A DNA stretch of 64,000 nucleotides from Bradyrhizobium sp. CSA112 (GCF_029051645.1 NZ_JAACFS010000017.1:1-64000), one strand, 5' to 3'. Numbered from the stretch's first letter, positions 36,548 to 46,211 are shown. The notes: a model not told the origin generated them from the letters alone. Translations and numbers: made by a program.

Positions 36548-37207
36548 CTATGCTGCCCGGGTACTCTGTAGCGTCTGATGTCGATCTCGGAAAAACACCA
36601 ATAGTGAAGAGATGAAGCCGCTGACGAGCAGAAGCCAGTCTTGCGGCACATTCAGGAGAACGGCGGCGCTGCCACCAATCAGTGACCAGACGAAAGGAAC
36701 GACAAAGAGCCAGCTCGGCACAGGATGCACCGTCAGCAGTAGCATCCCAAACGTGAAAATTGTTACTGGGCAAGGCGTGACGCCGAACATTGGCATCTCG
36801 GGATAACGATGCCCAGTGGCTAGGCCAATCAATGGATAGGCGATCGCTGCATAAGCCACCAAGGAAATTCCTACTCCAGTCGCTAGGATGGGTCGTAGGC
36901 CAAAACGAATTTGATCGCGGTACACGCCGGCATAAACAAGATAACAGCCCTGGATTATGAACAGCGCACCAAAAATGTAGGCCGCGTTATTGATCGCGGA
37001 GAATGAAAGCGCGTGGTAGGCAACACCGGTCCATAGCCACATCGCGGCCAAAATCCCTGTGATGACGCGATCATCGGCTCGTGTTCTCCGAAAAAATGAT
37101 GCGATTGAGAGGGCGCCAAGCACATACGCTGCGATCTGGATCGGCCAAATAGCGTGGTTGTAGTTCACAAACACCCCAAGGAATTGCTCTGGTGTAAAGG
37201 GCAACAT
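36548..37207 (-). CDS. DUF6064-like membrane protein
   Basis: A 219-residue protein with about seven hydrophobic segments, starting MLPFTPEQFLGVFVNYN and ending FFRDRHQTLQSTRAA. It resembles the DUF6064 family of small polytopic membrane proteins with no assigned role. The ATG at 37207 has an AGGAG site. An FNR-type box ends 57 bp upstream, so it should respond to oxygen limitation. Confidence 0.7.
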   Translation of the reverse strand: MLPFTPEQFLGVFVNYNHAIWPIQIAAYVLGALSIASFFRRTRADDRVITGILAAMWLWTGVAYHALSFSAINNAAYIFGALFIIQGCYLVYAGVYRDQIRFGLRPILATGVGISLVAYAAIAYPLIGLATGHRYPEMPMFGVTPCPVTIFTFGMLLLTVHPVPSWLFVVPFVWSLIGGSAAVLLNVPQDWLLLVSGFISSLLVFFRDRHQTLQSTRAA

Positions 37208-37264
37208 GGGGATGCTCCTGCGCTTCGAATCGCTACAAGAAACCACGTGCGAAATGAGGGCACT

Positions 37265-37278
37265 TTGACTTGGCGCAA
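37265..37278. promoter_or_regulatory. FNR/FixK box
   Basis: TTGACTTGGCGCAA fits TTGA-N6-GCAA, 57 bp from the start of the DUF6064-like gene at 37207. Confidence 0.6.
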
Positions 37279-37293
37279 ACTATGAAAACGCGC

Positions 37294-38397
37294 CTAGTAC
37301 GCCTGTACCGTCCAGGCGATTATGTTTCTGGCTATCCGGCCGAACGCCTCGCTGAACGCGGCGACGGCTTCGGGCGGCATGACGGAGGCAAATTTCTCGC
37401 TCTCCTCGAACAGCCGCGAGGCGACGACCTTACCGTTCTTGTCGACGATCCTGGCCGACAATCCGATTTCGGCTACCGGCCCGGATTCGACGGCGATGCG
37501 GAACCGTCTGACATCGATCAGCAGCTGGAATTCGGTCTGTCCGATATCGGCCATGCGCAGCGGTGCATGCGCGATGTCGTAATTCTCAAAGCTTTCGATA
37601 AGTCGCGCCTGTATCAATTTCGGCAGCGCATCGGCCCACATCGCCTCCGCGAATACGGGATAATCCTGCGCTGGCGAGAACAGGAAGCGTTGCGTCTCCA
37701 GCATCGCGACCGCCGTCGGCTCCGGGATTGCCCATTGCACATTGATGACCTTGCCCACCGGCCCCGGATTTTGCAGCGCGCGCAAATCGTAGGTGATTTT
37801 CGGCGGCGGGCTGGTCACACCGGTCATGCGTTCGAGGCCAGCGACAATGCCGTCGAGCTTGCCGGTGTTGCGCGCCAGGCCTTCTGAAAACACCTTGAAA
37901 TTGGCGATGGTGTCCTTCAACGCGCCAGAATTTTCCGTCAGCACCGAATCCACCTTGCGCAACGCATCGCGGGCGGCCTGCGTCATCCCCTGCCCCGCGC
38001 CGGGCTCGGCGACGAGCGTCGGTACCTTGTCGGCCTTCGCCATCAGCAAGCCGCCCTCCAGCGCGATCACGGGAACGCCAGTCAAGCCCTGAAACTCCAG
38101 GCCGACCTTGGTGTCTGCACGCACCGGTGTCGTCGAGGCAACCGAGATAGTCGCATTGACGCCGCGCGGGTTGTCGGATACGAGGCCAAGCTCGGTCACT
38201 TCGCCGACCCGGATGCCGTTGAACAGCACCGCGGCGCCGACCAACAGCCCAGGCACCGAGCCTTCGAACTGCAAATGGTAAGACGTACGCGGGCCGAGCC
38301 CTCCGGCATTCTGCAGCCAGTAGACGAAGCCGAACACGGCGGCAATAGCAGCCAGCACGAAGGCGCCGACAACGACGAAGGGTGCGCGGGTTTCCAT
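37294..38397 (-). CDS. MCE/MlaD protein fused to an ABC-transport auxiliary domain
   Basis: A 367-residue substrate-binding component of a Mla-type lipid transporter. One N-terminal membrane anchor (about residues 8-28), then the MCE domain (FEGSVPGLLVGAAVLFNGIRVGEV) and a helical stretch. From about residue 200 the sequence switches to an ABC_trans_aux-like domain (VINVQWAIPEPTAVAMLETQRFLFS), normally a separate PqiC/lipoprotein gene. It acts between inner and outer membrane in lipid trafficking. The fused protein keeps no lipobox; membrane tethering is through the N-terminus. Confidence 0.85.
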   Translation of the reverse strand: METRAPFVVVGAFVLAAIAAVFGFVYWLQNAGGLGPRTSYHLQFEGSVPGLLVGAAVLFNGIRVGEVTELGLVSDNPRGVNATISVASTTPVRADTKVGLEFQGLTGVPVIALEGGLLMAKADKVPTLVAEPGAGQGMTQAARDALRKVDSVLTENSGALKDTIANFKVFSEGLARNTGKLDGIVAGLERMTGVTSPPPKITYDLRALQNPGPVGKVINVQWAIPEPTAVAMLETQRFLFSPAQDYPVFAEAMWADALPKLIQARLIESFENYDIAHAPLRMADIGQTEFQLLIDVRRFRIAVESGPVAEIGLSARIVDKNGKVVASRLFEESEKFASVMPPEAVAAFSEAFGRIARNIIAWTVQAY

Positions 38398-38400
38398 GTC

Positions 38401-39174
38401 TCAACTCGCTTTGGGTTGCAGCATCTGGGAGCGCTTGCCGTGGAAATAGGCTCGCACCCAGGGATGCTCGGATTGAAGCAGTTCGCGCATCGGCCCGATG
38501 GCGACGATCTTGCCGTCGGCCAGCGCCGCAACGCGGTCGCAGACGGTATTGAGGCTGGCGAGATCGTGGGTCACCATGAACACCGTCAGCCCCAGCGTTT
38601 TCTGCAATGTCTTGATCAGGGCGTCGAAATCGCCGGCGGCAATCGGATCCAGCCCCGAGGTCGGCTCGTCGAGAAACACGATTGCGGGATCGAGCGCGAG
38701 TGCGCGCGCCAGCGCCACGCGCTTGGTCATGCCGCCGGACAATTCGGAAGGAAACTTGTCGCCGTCTTCCGCCTTGAGCCCGACCATTTCGAGCTTGGCG
38801 GTTGCGATCTCGTCCATCAGGGCTTCCGAGAGCGCGAGATTCTCGCGCAGCGGAAACTGGATGTTCTGCCGCACCGTGAGCGATGAGAACAGTGCGCCCT
38901 GCTGGAACAGGATGCCCCATCGCCCGGCCGCGCTCCGCGTGGCGCGGTCATGGTTGATCGATGAACCCATCACCTCGATTTCGCCGCCCTGTCGCGGGAT
39001 CAGGCCGATGATGGTCCGCATCAGCACCGACTTGCCGCCGCCGGAAGCGCCGACCAGACCGAGGATCTCGCCCCGGCGTACATCCAGCGCAAGATGATCA
39101 ATCACGATATGGCGGCGGAAGCCGACCACGAGATCGCGCACCCGAATGGCAAACTGTTCCGCGCCCTCCTGCAT
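38401..39174 (-). CDS. Mla-type ABC transporter ATP-binding protein
   Basis: A 257-residue ATPase from the ATG at 39174. Walker A GASGGGKS (about residue 39), signature LSGGMTKRVALARAL, Walker B IVFLDEPTSGLDP and the switch His in VTHDLAS are all present. It energises the lipid-transport complex with the upstream permease and downstream MCE protein; gaps are 2-3 bp. Confidence 0.92.
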   Translation of the reverse strand: MQEGAEQFAIRVRDLVVGFRRHIVIDHLALDVRRGEILGLVGASGGGKSVLMRTIIGLIPRQGGEIEVMGSSINHDRATRSAAGRWGILFQQGALFSSLTVRQNIQFPLRENLALSEALMDEIATAKLEMVGLKAEDGDKFPSELSGGMTKRVALARALALDPAIVFLDEPTSGLDPIAAGDFDALIKTLQKTLGLTVFMVTHDLASLNTVCDRVAALADGKIVAIGPMRELLQSEHPWVRAYFHGKRSQMLQPKAS

Positions 39175-39176
39175 CG

Positions 39177-40313
39177 CTACATTCCGATCGATGCAAAGAA
39201 CACCGCAAACAGCCCATCGAGCACGATCACCAGAAAGATCGATTTGACCACCGAAGTGGTGGTCTGCTTGCCGAGCGACTCCGCGCTTCCCTTCACCCGC
39301 AGCCCTTCGCTGCACGCGACGATACCGATCACCAGCGCCATGAACGGCGCCTTGATGATGCCTACCTGGAAATGGGTGACGGAGACCGCCTCATGCAGCC
39401 GCGCGATGAAGATCGCCGGCCCCATGCCGCCGTAGAACCAGGCGACGAGGCCGCCGCCGTAAAGCGCCGCCATCGAGCCGATGAAGCTCAGGATGGGCAG
39501 CGCGCAAACCAGCGCGAGAATCCGCGACAACATCAACACTTCGATGGGGTCCAGTCCCATGGTCGAAAGCGCGTCAATTTCCTCGCGCATCTTCATCGAG
39601 CCGAGTTCGGCGGTGTAGGCGCTCCCGGAACGGCCGGCGACCATAATGGCAACGATCAGCACGCCGAGCTCGCGCAACACGAGAATGCCGACCATGTCGA
39701 CGACGTAGGAATCCGCGCCGAACTTTCGGAAATGGAAGATACCCTGCTGCGCGATGATGGCGCCGATCAGGAAGGTGATCAGCACGATAATCGGAATCGC
39801 CTGCCAGCCGACGCGGTAGAGCTGGTAGGTCAGCGACGTCAGCCGCAGCGATCGTGGCCGGCGCATCACGCCCAGAATGGCGATGCACAGCGAGCCCAGC
39901 ATCTGGAGGAATGCGGTTACGTCTTCGCTCGCGCCGATGGTGCCGCGGCCGATGTCACCGATCTTCGCCACAATGGGATTGCGCGCCGGGGGCGGCGTCG
40001 GCGGCCGTCGGTTGACTTGGCGAACCTCCTCGATCAGGCCGGAATAGTTGTCCGCGACGCCGATGATTTCAGCACGGCGACCCGCAGAAGTCACCCGCCG
40101 CGACATTCTTTCGAGCAGCCAGGCGCCGAGCGTGTCGAGTTCGCGTAGCCCGGCCATATCGACCTTGACGATGCCGGCCTGGTCGAGCTGCGGCGCAACG
40201 TCGTCGGAAAGCCGTTCAAGGGTGGCGGCATTCGCCGCCGTCCAGGACCCGCCCGGACGCAGTTCAAGCGTATCGCCCGACGGCATAGCCGTTAACAAGG
40301 GTGCGGTCGCCAA
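39177..40313 (-). CDS. Mla-type ABC permease with N-terminal STAS domain
   Basis: A 378-residue MlaE permease. The first 110 residues form a STAS-like domain (VDMAGLRELDTLGAWLLERM), which elsewhere is the separate MlaB protein; five to six membrane segments follow with GALVRELG-like and EEIDALSTMGLDP motifs. The start is a TTG at 40313 (GGGAA site) or an ATG at 40286 with no visible site. Together with the next two genes it encodes the transporter; a FNR-type box lies 93 bp upstream. Confidence 0.88.
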   Translation of the reverse strand: MATAPLLTAMPSGDTLELRPGGSWTAANAATLERLSDDVAPQLDQAGIVKVDMAGLRELDTLGAWLLERMSRRVTSAGRRAEIIGVADNYSGLIEEVRQVNRRPPTPPPARNPIVAKIGDIGRGTIGASEDVTAFLQMLGSLCIAILGVMRRPRSLRLTSLTYQLYRVGWQAIPIIVLITFLIGAIIAQQGIFHFRKFGADSYVVDMVGILVLRELGVLIVAIMVAGRSGSAYTAELGSMKMREEIDALSTMGLDPIEVLMLSRILALVCALPILSFIGSMAALYGGGLVAWFYGGMGPAIFIARLHEAVSVTHFQVGIIKAPFMALVIGIVACSEGLRVKGSAESLGKQTTTSVVKSIFLVIVLDGLFAVFFASIGM

Positions 40314-40406
40314 GATGATATTCCCACAATTACATAGTGCTCCCTTCTAGGCCCTGCGCGCGGCGGCCATGTTGACCTGCCTCAAGTCAGCAATGCCTCT
40401 CGAAAG

Positions 40407-40420
40407 TTGAGCCAAATCAA
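40407..40420. promoter_or_regulatory. FNR/FixK box
   Basis: TTGAGCCAAATCAA, between the divergent Mla operon (start 40313) and the five-gene operon starting at 40478. It ends 57 bp before 40478, so the latter is the likely target. Confidence 0.7.
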
Positions 40421-40477
40421 ATGGTGGTGCCGGCGCCTCACCTAGAGTTTCTTAGATGCAGGCAACGAGAACGGGCG

Positions 40478-40753
40478 ATGGTCAAATTAAGCGAACTGAG
40501 TGACGAGCTGCACGCGCTCAAGAGTGAGCTGTCGCACCTTATGAGCGCGCCCGCCGACGGCATGTTTGATGCCGCGAAGAGCCGCAGCGATGCGCTCGTC
40601 GAGCAAATCAAGGACACCCTGCACGAACTCGGCGACACCTTGAGCGCGGAAGAGGAGCATGTCGAGAAACTGATCGCGGAGCGGCCGATTGCGGCGCTGG
40701 CATCCGCCTTCGCGCTCGGCGTCGCCATTGGTTTCATGCTGAGGAGGCACTAA
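40478..40753 (+). CDS. DUF883-type membrane-anchored protein
   Basis: A 91-residue protein: long amphipathic helix (residues 1-65, Glu/Leu/Ala-rich) then a C-terminal hydrophobic segment ending in LRRH (AALASAFALGVAIGFMLRRH region). This is the ElaB/YgaM-like layout of stress-induced inner-membrane proteins that can bind ribosomes. It opens the five-gene operon with the P-type ATPase and an FNR box lies upstream. Confidence 0.7.
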   Translation: MVKLSELSDELHALKSELSHLMSAPADGMFDAAKSRSDALVEQIKDTLHELGDTLSAEEEHVEKLIAERPIAALASAFALGVAIGFMLRRH

Positions 40754-40754
40754 C

Positions 40755-41249
40755 GTGAACAGCGAGAATGTCGTCAAGCAGCTGCGCGCTCTGTGGCGGA
40801 CCGACCGCATCATCGCCGAGATCCGGCTGCGGCACATGCTGGTCGGGCTCGGGCTACGGGCGTTTGCCGCGCTGATCGCGGGGTTCGGGTTGTTGATGCT
40901 GGAACTGTCGGCCTATTTCGCGCTGGTGCAGATCTGGAGCGCGATTTCGGCCGCGGCGATCCTCGGCATTGTCAATTTTGTGATCGCGGCCGTGCTGTTT
41001 GTCGTTGCCGGCAGGCCGCCTTCGGGTCGCGAAATTGAGCTCGCGACAGAGATTCACGGCTCGGCGGTCGAAGCGCTGCAGACCGAGGCCCGCGCGCTGC
41101 AATCGCAATTCACCGGCATAGTGCATCACCCCCTGAACAGCGTACTGCCATTGGTACTGGTGCCGCTGATCACGATCATCGTCAAGAGCTTGAGGAAATC
41201 CAGAGCCGGCGCCGCCCCAACGGCAGGCGCTGCGGCTGAACAGAGCTAA
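40755..41249 (+). CDS. Phage-holin-family-like membrane protein (YqjE type)
   Basis: A 164-residue protein from a GTG 2 bp after the previous stop. Two long hydrophobic segments (about residues 30-56 and 62-87) flank a short turn, then a polar helix and another hydrophobic segment near the C-terminus. DUF883 and YqjE-like proteins are often neighbours, which supports the call. Role unknown. Confidence 0.6.
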   Translation: MNSENVVKQLRALWRTDRIIAEIRLRHMLVGLGLRAFAALIAGFGLLMLELSAYFALVQIWSAISAAAILGIVNFVIAAVLFVVAGRPPSGREIELATEIHGSAVEALQTEARALQSQFTGIVHHPLNSVLPLVLVPLITIIVKSLRKSRAGAAPTAGAAAEQS

Positions 41250-41270
41250 TCAACCAAGGAGCCATAGGAA

Positions 41271-41681
41271 ATGTCCACGACCCAGCCGAAGCCAATCCTG
41301 AACGCCTCCCTGCCGGCGCAGTTCCGGCAATTCCGGCTCGCGCTTGCCCGCGAGCCCGGCTATCCCGAGGGCGATGCCGAGGTGGCCTACATCATCGTGG
41401 CGCCGCTCGATTCCGAAGACCGCATCGATGCAAGGCTATGGCGGGAGCATCGCGACGCCTGCAGGGTCGTGCGCCAGCGCCCTGGTGAGCAGGACCAGCA
41501 TGGTCAACTCGTTCATCGGTCGGGCGGTCGTTGGGCTTTTCACTATGACGACGAAACCGGCCTGTCCGACGAAGTCGGTTACCACTTCGCGGACGAACGC
41601 TTCATCGTTGGTGAGTATGTTTCGATCAACGACAGCGGCAAGATGCACACCTATCGCGTGACGTCGGTGTCTTACATTTGA
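41271..41681 (+). CDS. Hypothetical protein
   Basis: 136 residues, soluble, with a mostly beta C-terminal half (EYVSINDSGKMHTYRVTSVSY). An AGGAG site lies before the ATG, 21 bp after the previous stop. I recognise no domain; it appears fixed in this operon context. Confidence 0.6.
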   Translation: MSTTQPKPILNASLPAQFRQFRLALAREPGYPEGDAEVAYIIVAPLDSEDRIDARLWREHRDACRVVRQRPGEQDQHGQLVHRSGGRWAFHYDDETGLSDEVGYHFADERFIVGEYVSINDSGKMHTYRVTSVSYI

Positions 41682-41694
41682 GAGAGCCAGCGCC

Positions 41695-42372
41695 ATGCCA
41701 TCCTTAGTCGGTCCAAATGGAATGGCAACGAGCGATGCAAGGCAGCATCCGATGGTAAAGGAAAGTGAGCGAGCGTCTAAAGCCACGGAAAACCTGATCG
41801 AAATTCGTGTGAACGACATCGCGCAGCTGTTTCACACCCTTGATCCGTTTCCATTTCGGGATAGAGACCTCGCTGATGAGGCCGAGGATTACATCGTAAG
41901 TTGGGCACGAGAGATGCCCAGCAACCGCCCCTTCAAGATTGTGGTGCACATTCCGGATAACGAGTCGCAAAAAGGAGCATCGCGCGATCTTGTTGAGGCA
42001 TTCAATCGCTATTTTGCCGGTCGGGCCGTCGTCGTCCAGCATGATCTAAACGAACTTTTCCGCATAGGCCGGCGTTCGCTGGTAATTGGCGCCTCAATTC
42101 TTGCCGCCTGTTTTTTGCTCGCGCATTTGGCTGGGAGCTATCTGACTGAAACCGCTTTCAAGAGATTGGCTGAAGAGAGCTTCTTGATCCTCGGCTGGGT
42201 TGCTAATTGGCGACCCCTTGAGATCTTTCTCTACGATTGGTGGCCGCTCGCGCATCGGCGCGATCTGTATAATCGTCTCTCGGTAGCAACCGTCGAGGTC
42301 AAGCCATATCCGATCAAAGCCGAGACGTCCTCCATCGCGCGCACATCGATTGAACCCGATTGTGAGGTGTAG
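41695..42372 (+). CDS. Hypothetical membrane protein
   Basis: 225 residues. An N-terminal soluble part (ENLIEIRVNDIAQLFHTLDPFPF) with repeated acidic clusters, then one or two hydrophobic segments (about residues 128-147), then a Trp-rich stretch (GWVANWRPLEIFLYDWW). The stop overlaps the GTG of the P-type ATPase by one base. Function unknown, but tight coupling suggests partnership with the ATPase. Confidence 0.6.
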   Translation: MPSLVGPNGMATSDARQHPMVKESERASKATENLIEIRVNDIAQLFHTLDPFPFRDRDLADEAEDYIVSWAREMPSNRPFKIVVHIPDNESQKGASRDLVEAFNRYFAGRAVVVQHDLNELFRIGRRSLVIGASILAACFLLAHLAGSYLTETAFKRLAEESFLILGWVANWRPLEIFLYDWWPLAHRRDLYNRLSVATVEVKPYPIKAETSSIARTSIEPDCEV

Positions 42373-44930
42373 TGTCTCACTTCCCGAAATCCCAGGGACC
42401 GTTCCGTGGCCTCAATGAAGTCGATGCCCAGGCGCGGCTGCAGGCCGAGGGGCATAACGAGCTTCCCCAACCCGATCGGCGCACGCCGTTTCGGATAGCG
42501 ATTGAGGTACTGCGCGAACCGATGCTGGCGCTGCTCCTGGTCGGCGGCACCGTTTACCTGTTGCTCGGCGATCTGAAGGAGGCGATCATCCTGGTCGCCT
42601 TCGCCACGATGTCGATCGTGATCACCGTGGTGCAGGAGACGCGCACCGAGCGCGTCCTGGAGGCGCTGCGCGACCTCACGAGCCCCCGCGCGCTTGTCAT
42701 TCGCGACGGTCAGCGTCAACGGATCGCCGGCCGCGACGTCGTACGGGGCGATCTCATCGTCCTTTCCGAGGGGGACCGGGTTCCTGCCGACGCCGTTCTC
42801 CTGCAGTGCCAGGATCTGCAGGCCGACGAATCGACCTTGACCGGCGAATCCGTACCCGTGCGCAAGGTCGCATGGGACAATCGTCCTGGGTCCGGACCCC
42901 AGCGGCCGGGAGGCGACGACCTACCGCAGGTATTCTCGGGCTCCCTGGTGGTGCGAGGCTCGGGACTGGCGGAAGTGACCGCCATTGGCCCGCGAAGCGA
43001 GATCGGCAAGATCGGCCAATCGCTGGCCGGGCTCGAAACCGAACCACCGCGCCTGCAGGCGCAGACCCGGCGCGTCGTCCGGCTGTTTGCCGTTTTTGGC
43101 GGCGCAGTGAGCCTGCTGGCCGTCCTGCTTTACGGAATCATGCGCGGCGGTTGGCTGGACGCCGTGCTGGCTGGAATTGCGCTCGGCATGTCGATGCTGC
43201 CGGAAGAGTTTCCGGTCGTCCTCACCGTCTTTATGGCGATGGGCGCGTGGCGAATTTCGCTGGCGCGCGTGCTGACGCGGCGCGCGGCGGCGATCGAAAC
43301 GCTTGGTTCCGCCACCGTGCTGTGCACCGACAAGACCGGCACCCTCACCGAGAATCGGATGACGATCGTCGAGCTGCACGCGATCGATGGCAATATTCTT
43401 CGTCCGCACCATCGATTGGAAATGCCGGCATCGTTCCGGGCAATGAGCGAATTCGGCTTGCTCGCGAGCGCGCCTGAGCCGTTCGATCCGATGGAGCGGG
43501 CATTCCATACCCTGGCGCGCGAGCGACTGACCGAGGCCTCGTATTGCCACCCGAACTGGAAGCTGGTGCACGCCTACGGCCTTCGGCCCGATCTGCTGGC
43601 CGTAACCCAGATCTGGCAACTGGACGGTCACCGGCAGGAATACGTCGTTGCCAGCAAGGGCGCGCCCGAGGCAATCGCCGGCCTTTGCCGGATGAGCAGC
43701 GCCGATCGCGCGGCGCTGACACAATCCGTCGACGCGATGGCCTCCGCAGGTTTGCGCGTGTTGGGCGTCGCGCGTGCCACGCATGCCGGGCCGCATTGGC
43801 CGGCTTCGCCGCGTGAACTGACGTTCGAATTTCTTGGGCTTGTCGGCCTTGCCGATCCGCTCCGCGCCAGCGTCGTCGAGGCTGTCCGCGAATGCCGATC
43901 GGCCGGCATAAAGGCTGTCATGATCACCGGCGACTATCCGGCGACGGCGAAGGCGATCGCGCAACAAGCCGGCCTCGAGCGCGGTGAGCTCATCACCGGC
44001 GAACAACTCGAGAAGTTGAGCGAGGCAGAATTGGCTGGCTGGGTGGAGACGGCGAGCGTTTTCGCGCGGATCATGCCGGAGCAGAAGCTTCGTATCGTCA
44101 ACGCTTACAAGAACAATGGCGAGATTGTCGCTATGACCGGCGATGGCGTCAACGATGCGCCTTCGCTCAAGGCGGCCCATATCGGCATCGCGATGGGCGG
44201 TCGCGGAACGGATGTCGCGCGCGAAGCCTCGGCCATCGTGCTGCTCGACGACGATTTTGGCTCGATCGTCATGGCGATCCGTCTGGGCCGCCGCATCTAT
44301 GACAATTTGCGCAAGGCCATGAGTTTCATCTTTGCCGTTCACGTACCCATTGCGGGGCTGGCGTTGCTGCCACTGTTGTTCGGCCTCCCCCTGCTGTTCG
44401 GACCGATCCATATTGCCTTCCTCGAAATGGTCATCGATCCCGTCTGCTCGCTGGTATTCGAGGCCGAAACCGAGGAAGATGACGTCATGCGCCGCCCGCC
44501 GCGCGCTCCCGACGAACCGCTGTTCACGTGGGCGCTGATCGCCTGGAGCCTGCTGCAGGGGACGCTGGCTTTTGCGGTGGTCGCCGCCATTTACGTCCTG
44601 GCGCTCCAGTCGGGCATGCCAGTGCCGGAAGTGCGTGCGCTGGCGTTCTTCTCGCTTGTCGTCGTGATCGTCAGCCTGATCCTGGTCAACCGTTCTTTCA
44701 GTGCGTCACTGCTGACAGCGCTGCGCCGGCCAAACCGAACCCTGGCCGCGGTGCTCGCCGCCGTTGCCGCTATCCTCGCCCTTACCTTGCTGTGGCCGTT
44801 TGCAAGCAAGCTTTTTGCCTTCGGACCTCTGCACGCAGATGACCTTGCCCTGACGCTTGGCTCGGGAATCATCGCGCTGATCGCCCTCGAACTCCTGAAG
44901 CCGGTGCTGCGCCCGCGGCTGCAATCCTAG
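42372..44930 (+). CDS. P-type cation-transporting ATPase
   Basis: An 852-residue P2-type ATPase pumping cations across the inner membrane. TGES (residues 157-160) in the actuator domain, the phosphorylated Asp320 in DKTGT, and GDGVNDAPSLK in the hinge are intact. The TM4 motif is PEEFP rather than the PEGLP of typical Ca pumps, as in a bacterial subgroup of unclear specificity. Start is a GTG overlapping the preceding stop. It ends the FNR-controlled operon. Confidence 0.93.
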   Translation: MSHFPKSQGPFRGLNEVDAQARLQAEGHNELPQPDRRTPFRIAIEVLREPMLALLLVGGTVYLLLGDLKEAIILVAFATMSIVITVVQETRTERVLEALRDLTSPRALVIRDGQRQRIAGRDVVRGDLIVLSEGDRVPADAVLLQCQDLQADESTLTGESVPVRKVAWDNRPGSGPQRPGGDDLPQVFSGSLVVRGSGLAEVTAIGPRSEIGKIGQSLAGLETEPPRLQAQTRRVVRLFAVFGGAVSLLAVLLYGIMRGGWLDAVLAGIALGMSMLPEEFPVVLTVFMAMGAWRISLARVLTRRAAAIETLGSATVLCTDKTGTLTENRMTIVELHAIDGNILRPHHRLEMPASFRAMSEFGLLASAPEPFDPMERAFHTLARERLTEASYCHPNWKLVHAYGLRPDLLAVTQIWQLDGHRQEYVVASKGAPEAIAGLCRMSSADRAALTQSVDAMASAGLRVLGVARATHAGPHWPASPRELTFEFLGLVGLADPLRASVVEAVRECRSAGIKAVMITGDYPATAKAIAQQAGLERGELITGEQLEKLSEAELAGWVETASVFARIMPEQKLRIVNAYKNNGEIVAMTGDGVNDAPSLKAAHIGIAMGGRGTDVAREASAIVLLDDDFGSIVMAIRLGRRIYDNLRKAMSFIFAVHVPIAGLALLPLLFGLPLLFGPIHIAFLEMVIDPVCSLVFEAETEEDDVMRRPPRAPDEPLFTWALIAWSLLQGTLAFAVVAAIYVLALQSGMPVPEVRALAFFSLVVVIVSLILVNRSFSASLLTALRRPNRTLAAVLAAVAAILALTLLWPFASKLFAFGPLHADDLALTLGSGIIALIALELLKPVLRPRLQS

Positions 44931-44949
44931 AGCTGGCAAATCCTGCCTC

Positions 44950-44963
44950 TTGCGATGGATCAA
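44950..44963. promoter_or_regulatory. FNR/FixK box
   Basis: TTGCGATGGATCAA, ending 53 bp before the universal stress gene at 45017 and 20 bp after the ATPase stop. Confidence 0.7.
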
Positions 44964-45016
44964 ACGCGCATCCCAACGAGACGCTAGATTACGTCTCGCA
45001 AGAAAAGGAGAGCCTG

Positions 45017-45856
45017 ATGGCATTCAAGGATATTCTGCTGACACTGACGAGTTATCCCGAGCCAACCCCGGTCGCGGTCACCGAGGAGGCGGTCGCGATC
45101 GCCGCAAGCCTCGGCGCTCACCTTGCCGCCGTCGCCTGCGAGGTGCACGTGCAGGTGCCCGGGCATTTCCTTTCCGGCTCGATTGCCAATGTCCCCGGCA
45201 TCATCGCGGGCGAGGCCGAAAAGAGCCGCAAGAGCGCCAAGGACATGCTGGCCGCCTTTACCGCCGCCGCAGACAAGGCCGGCATTCTGCACGAAACCTA
45301 TCTCGAAAGAAGCCCGACCTTCGCTGTGCCGGACTTGCTGGTGGATTATGCGCGGCTTCGCGACCTCACTATCGTCCCCGTGCCGGAGAGCTACGACCAG
45401 TGGTACGCAGAGGCGGTCATATTCGGATCCGGCCGGCCGACGCTCGTTCTGCCCGAGAGCCCTCGTCCTCGCCCGTTTGAACTCGGAACCGTGGCAGTCG
45501 CCTGGGATTTCAGCCGCGCGGCCGCGCGGTCTGTTTCCGATGCGATGCCCCTGCTCGAAAAAGCCAGGAAGGTGCGCATCGTTACCGTCATCAACGAAAA
45601 GAAACTTGATACCAAGCATTCCGCCGAGGAACTGGCAAAGAACCTTGTCCGCCACGGCATCGACGTGGTTCTGGACAAGGTCGACGCCGACGGTCGGGGG
45701 ATCGGCGACATTCTCGAAGCCTACACGGCTTCGCATAAGATCGACGTTCTCGTGATGGGGGCCTATGGGCACTCGCGATGGCGCGAGTTCATCCTGGGCG
45801 GCGCCACCAAGAGCCTGCTGTCCAGGCCGCCACTCCCAATCCTGCTATCGCACTGA
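45017..45856 (+). CDS. Tandem universal stress protein
   Basis: A 279-residue UspA-type protein with two related halves; the second ends in the ATP-binding pattern MGAYGHSRWREFILGGAT. AAGGAG lies before the ATG. Such proteins promote survival in stationary phase or low energy states. It is the first gene after an FNR-type box, in line with the second universal stress gene at 52249. Confidence 0.85.
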   Translation: MAFKDILLTLTSYPEPTPVAVTEEAVAIAASLGAHLAAVACEVHVQVPGHFLSGSIANVPGIIAGEAEKSRKSAKDMLAAFTAAADKAGILHETYLERSPTFAVPDLLVDYARLRDLTIVPVPESYDQWYAEAVIFGSGRPTLVLPESPRPRPFELGTVAVAWDFSRAAARSVSDAMPLLEKARKVRIVTVINEKKLDTKHSAEELAKNLVRHGIDVVLDKVDADGRGIGDILEAYTASHKIDVLVMGAYGHSRWREFILGGATKSLLSRPPLPILLSH

Positions 45857-45941
45857 TGATCAATAGCGGTACCGGCACCTTGGGCACGGGCGTGATCACC
45901 ACCGCCGCTGCTCGTCGCATCAATCGCAACGGAGACAATCG

Positions 45942-46211
45942 ATGCGCACCTATCTAAAGCTTTTACTCTTGTTCGCCATCACGGCCGGTGCCGCTTGGCT
46001 GGCAAGTCGAACTCTTGTTCCCGACGCCGTTCCGGTCGCCGACAGCGAACAGCCGCAATGGTACCTCCAGCTCGCGTTTTTCCTGAGATCGATCGAATGG
46101 ATCGGCCTCGGAGGCATGGCCCTGGTGGTTGTAGCCGGTGCCGCAATGTGGAAAGAAGCCCGCGAAGAATGCCCGAAGATCGAAAGACCGACACCTCCCG
46201 TTCTCCGCTGA
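45942..46211 (+). CDS. Small membrane protein
   Basis: 89 residues: one N-terminal hydrophobic segment (about 5-24) and a second (about 53-70) separated by a polar loop; ends in a charged tail. GGAG site before the ATG. No family recognised; no FNR box seen upstream. Confidence 0.6.
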   Translation: MRTYLKLLLLFAITAGAAWLASRTLVPDAVPVADSEQPQWYLQLAFFLRSIEWIGLGGMALVVVAGAAMWKEAREECPKIERPTPPVLR

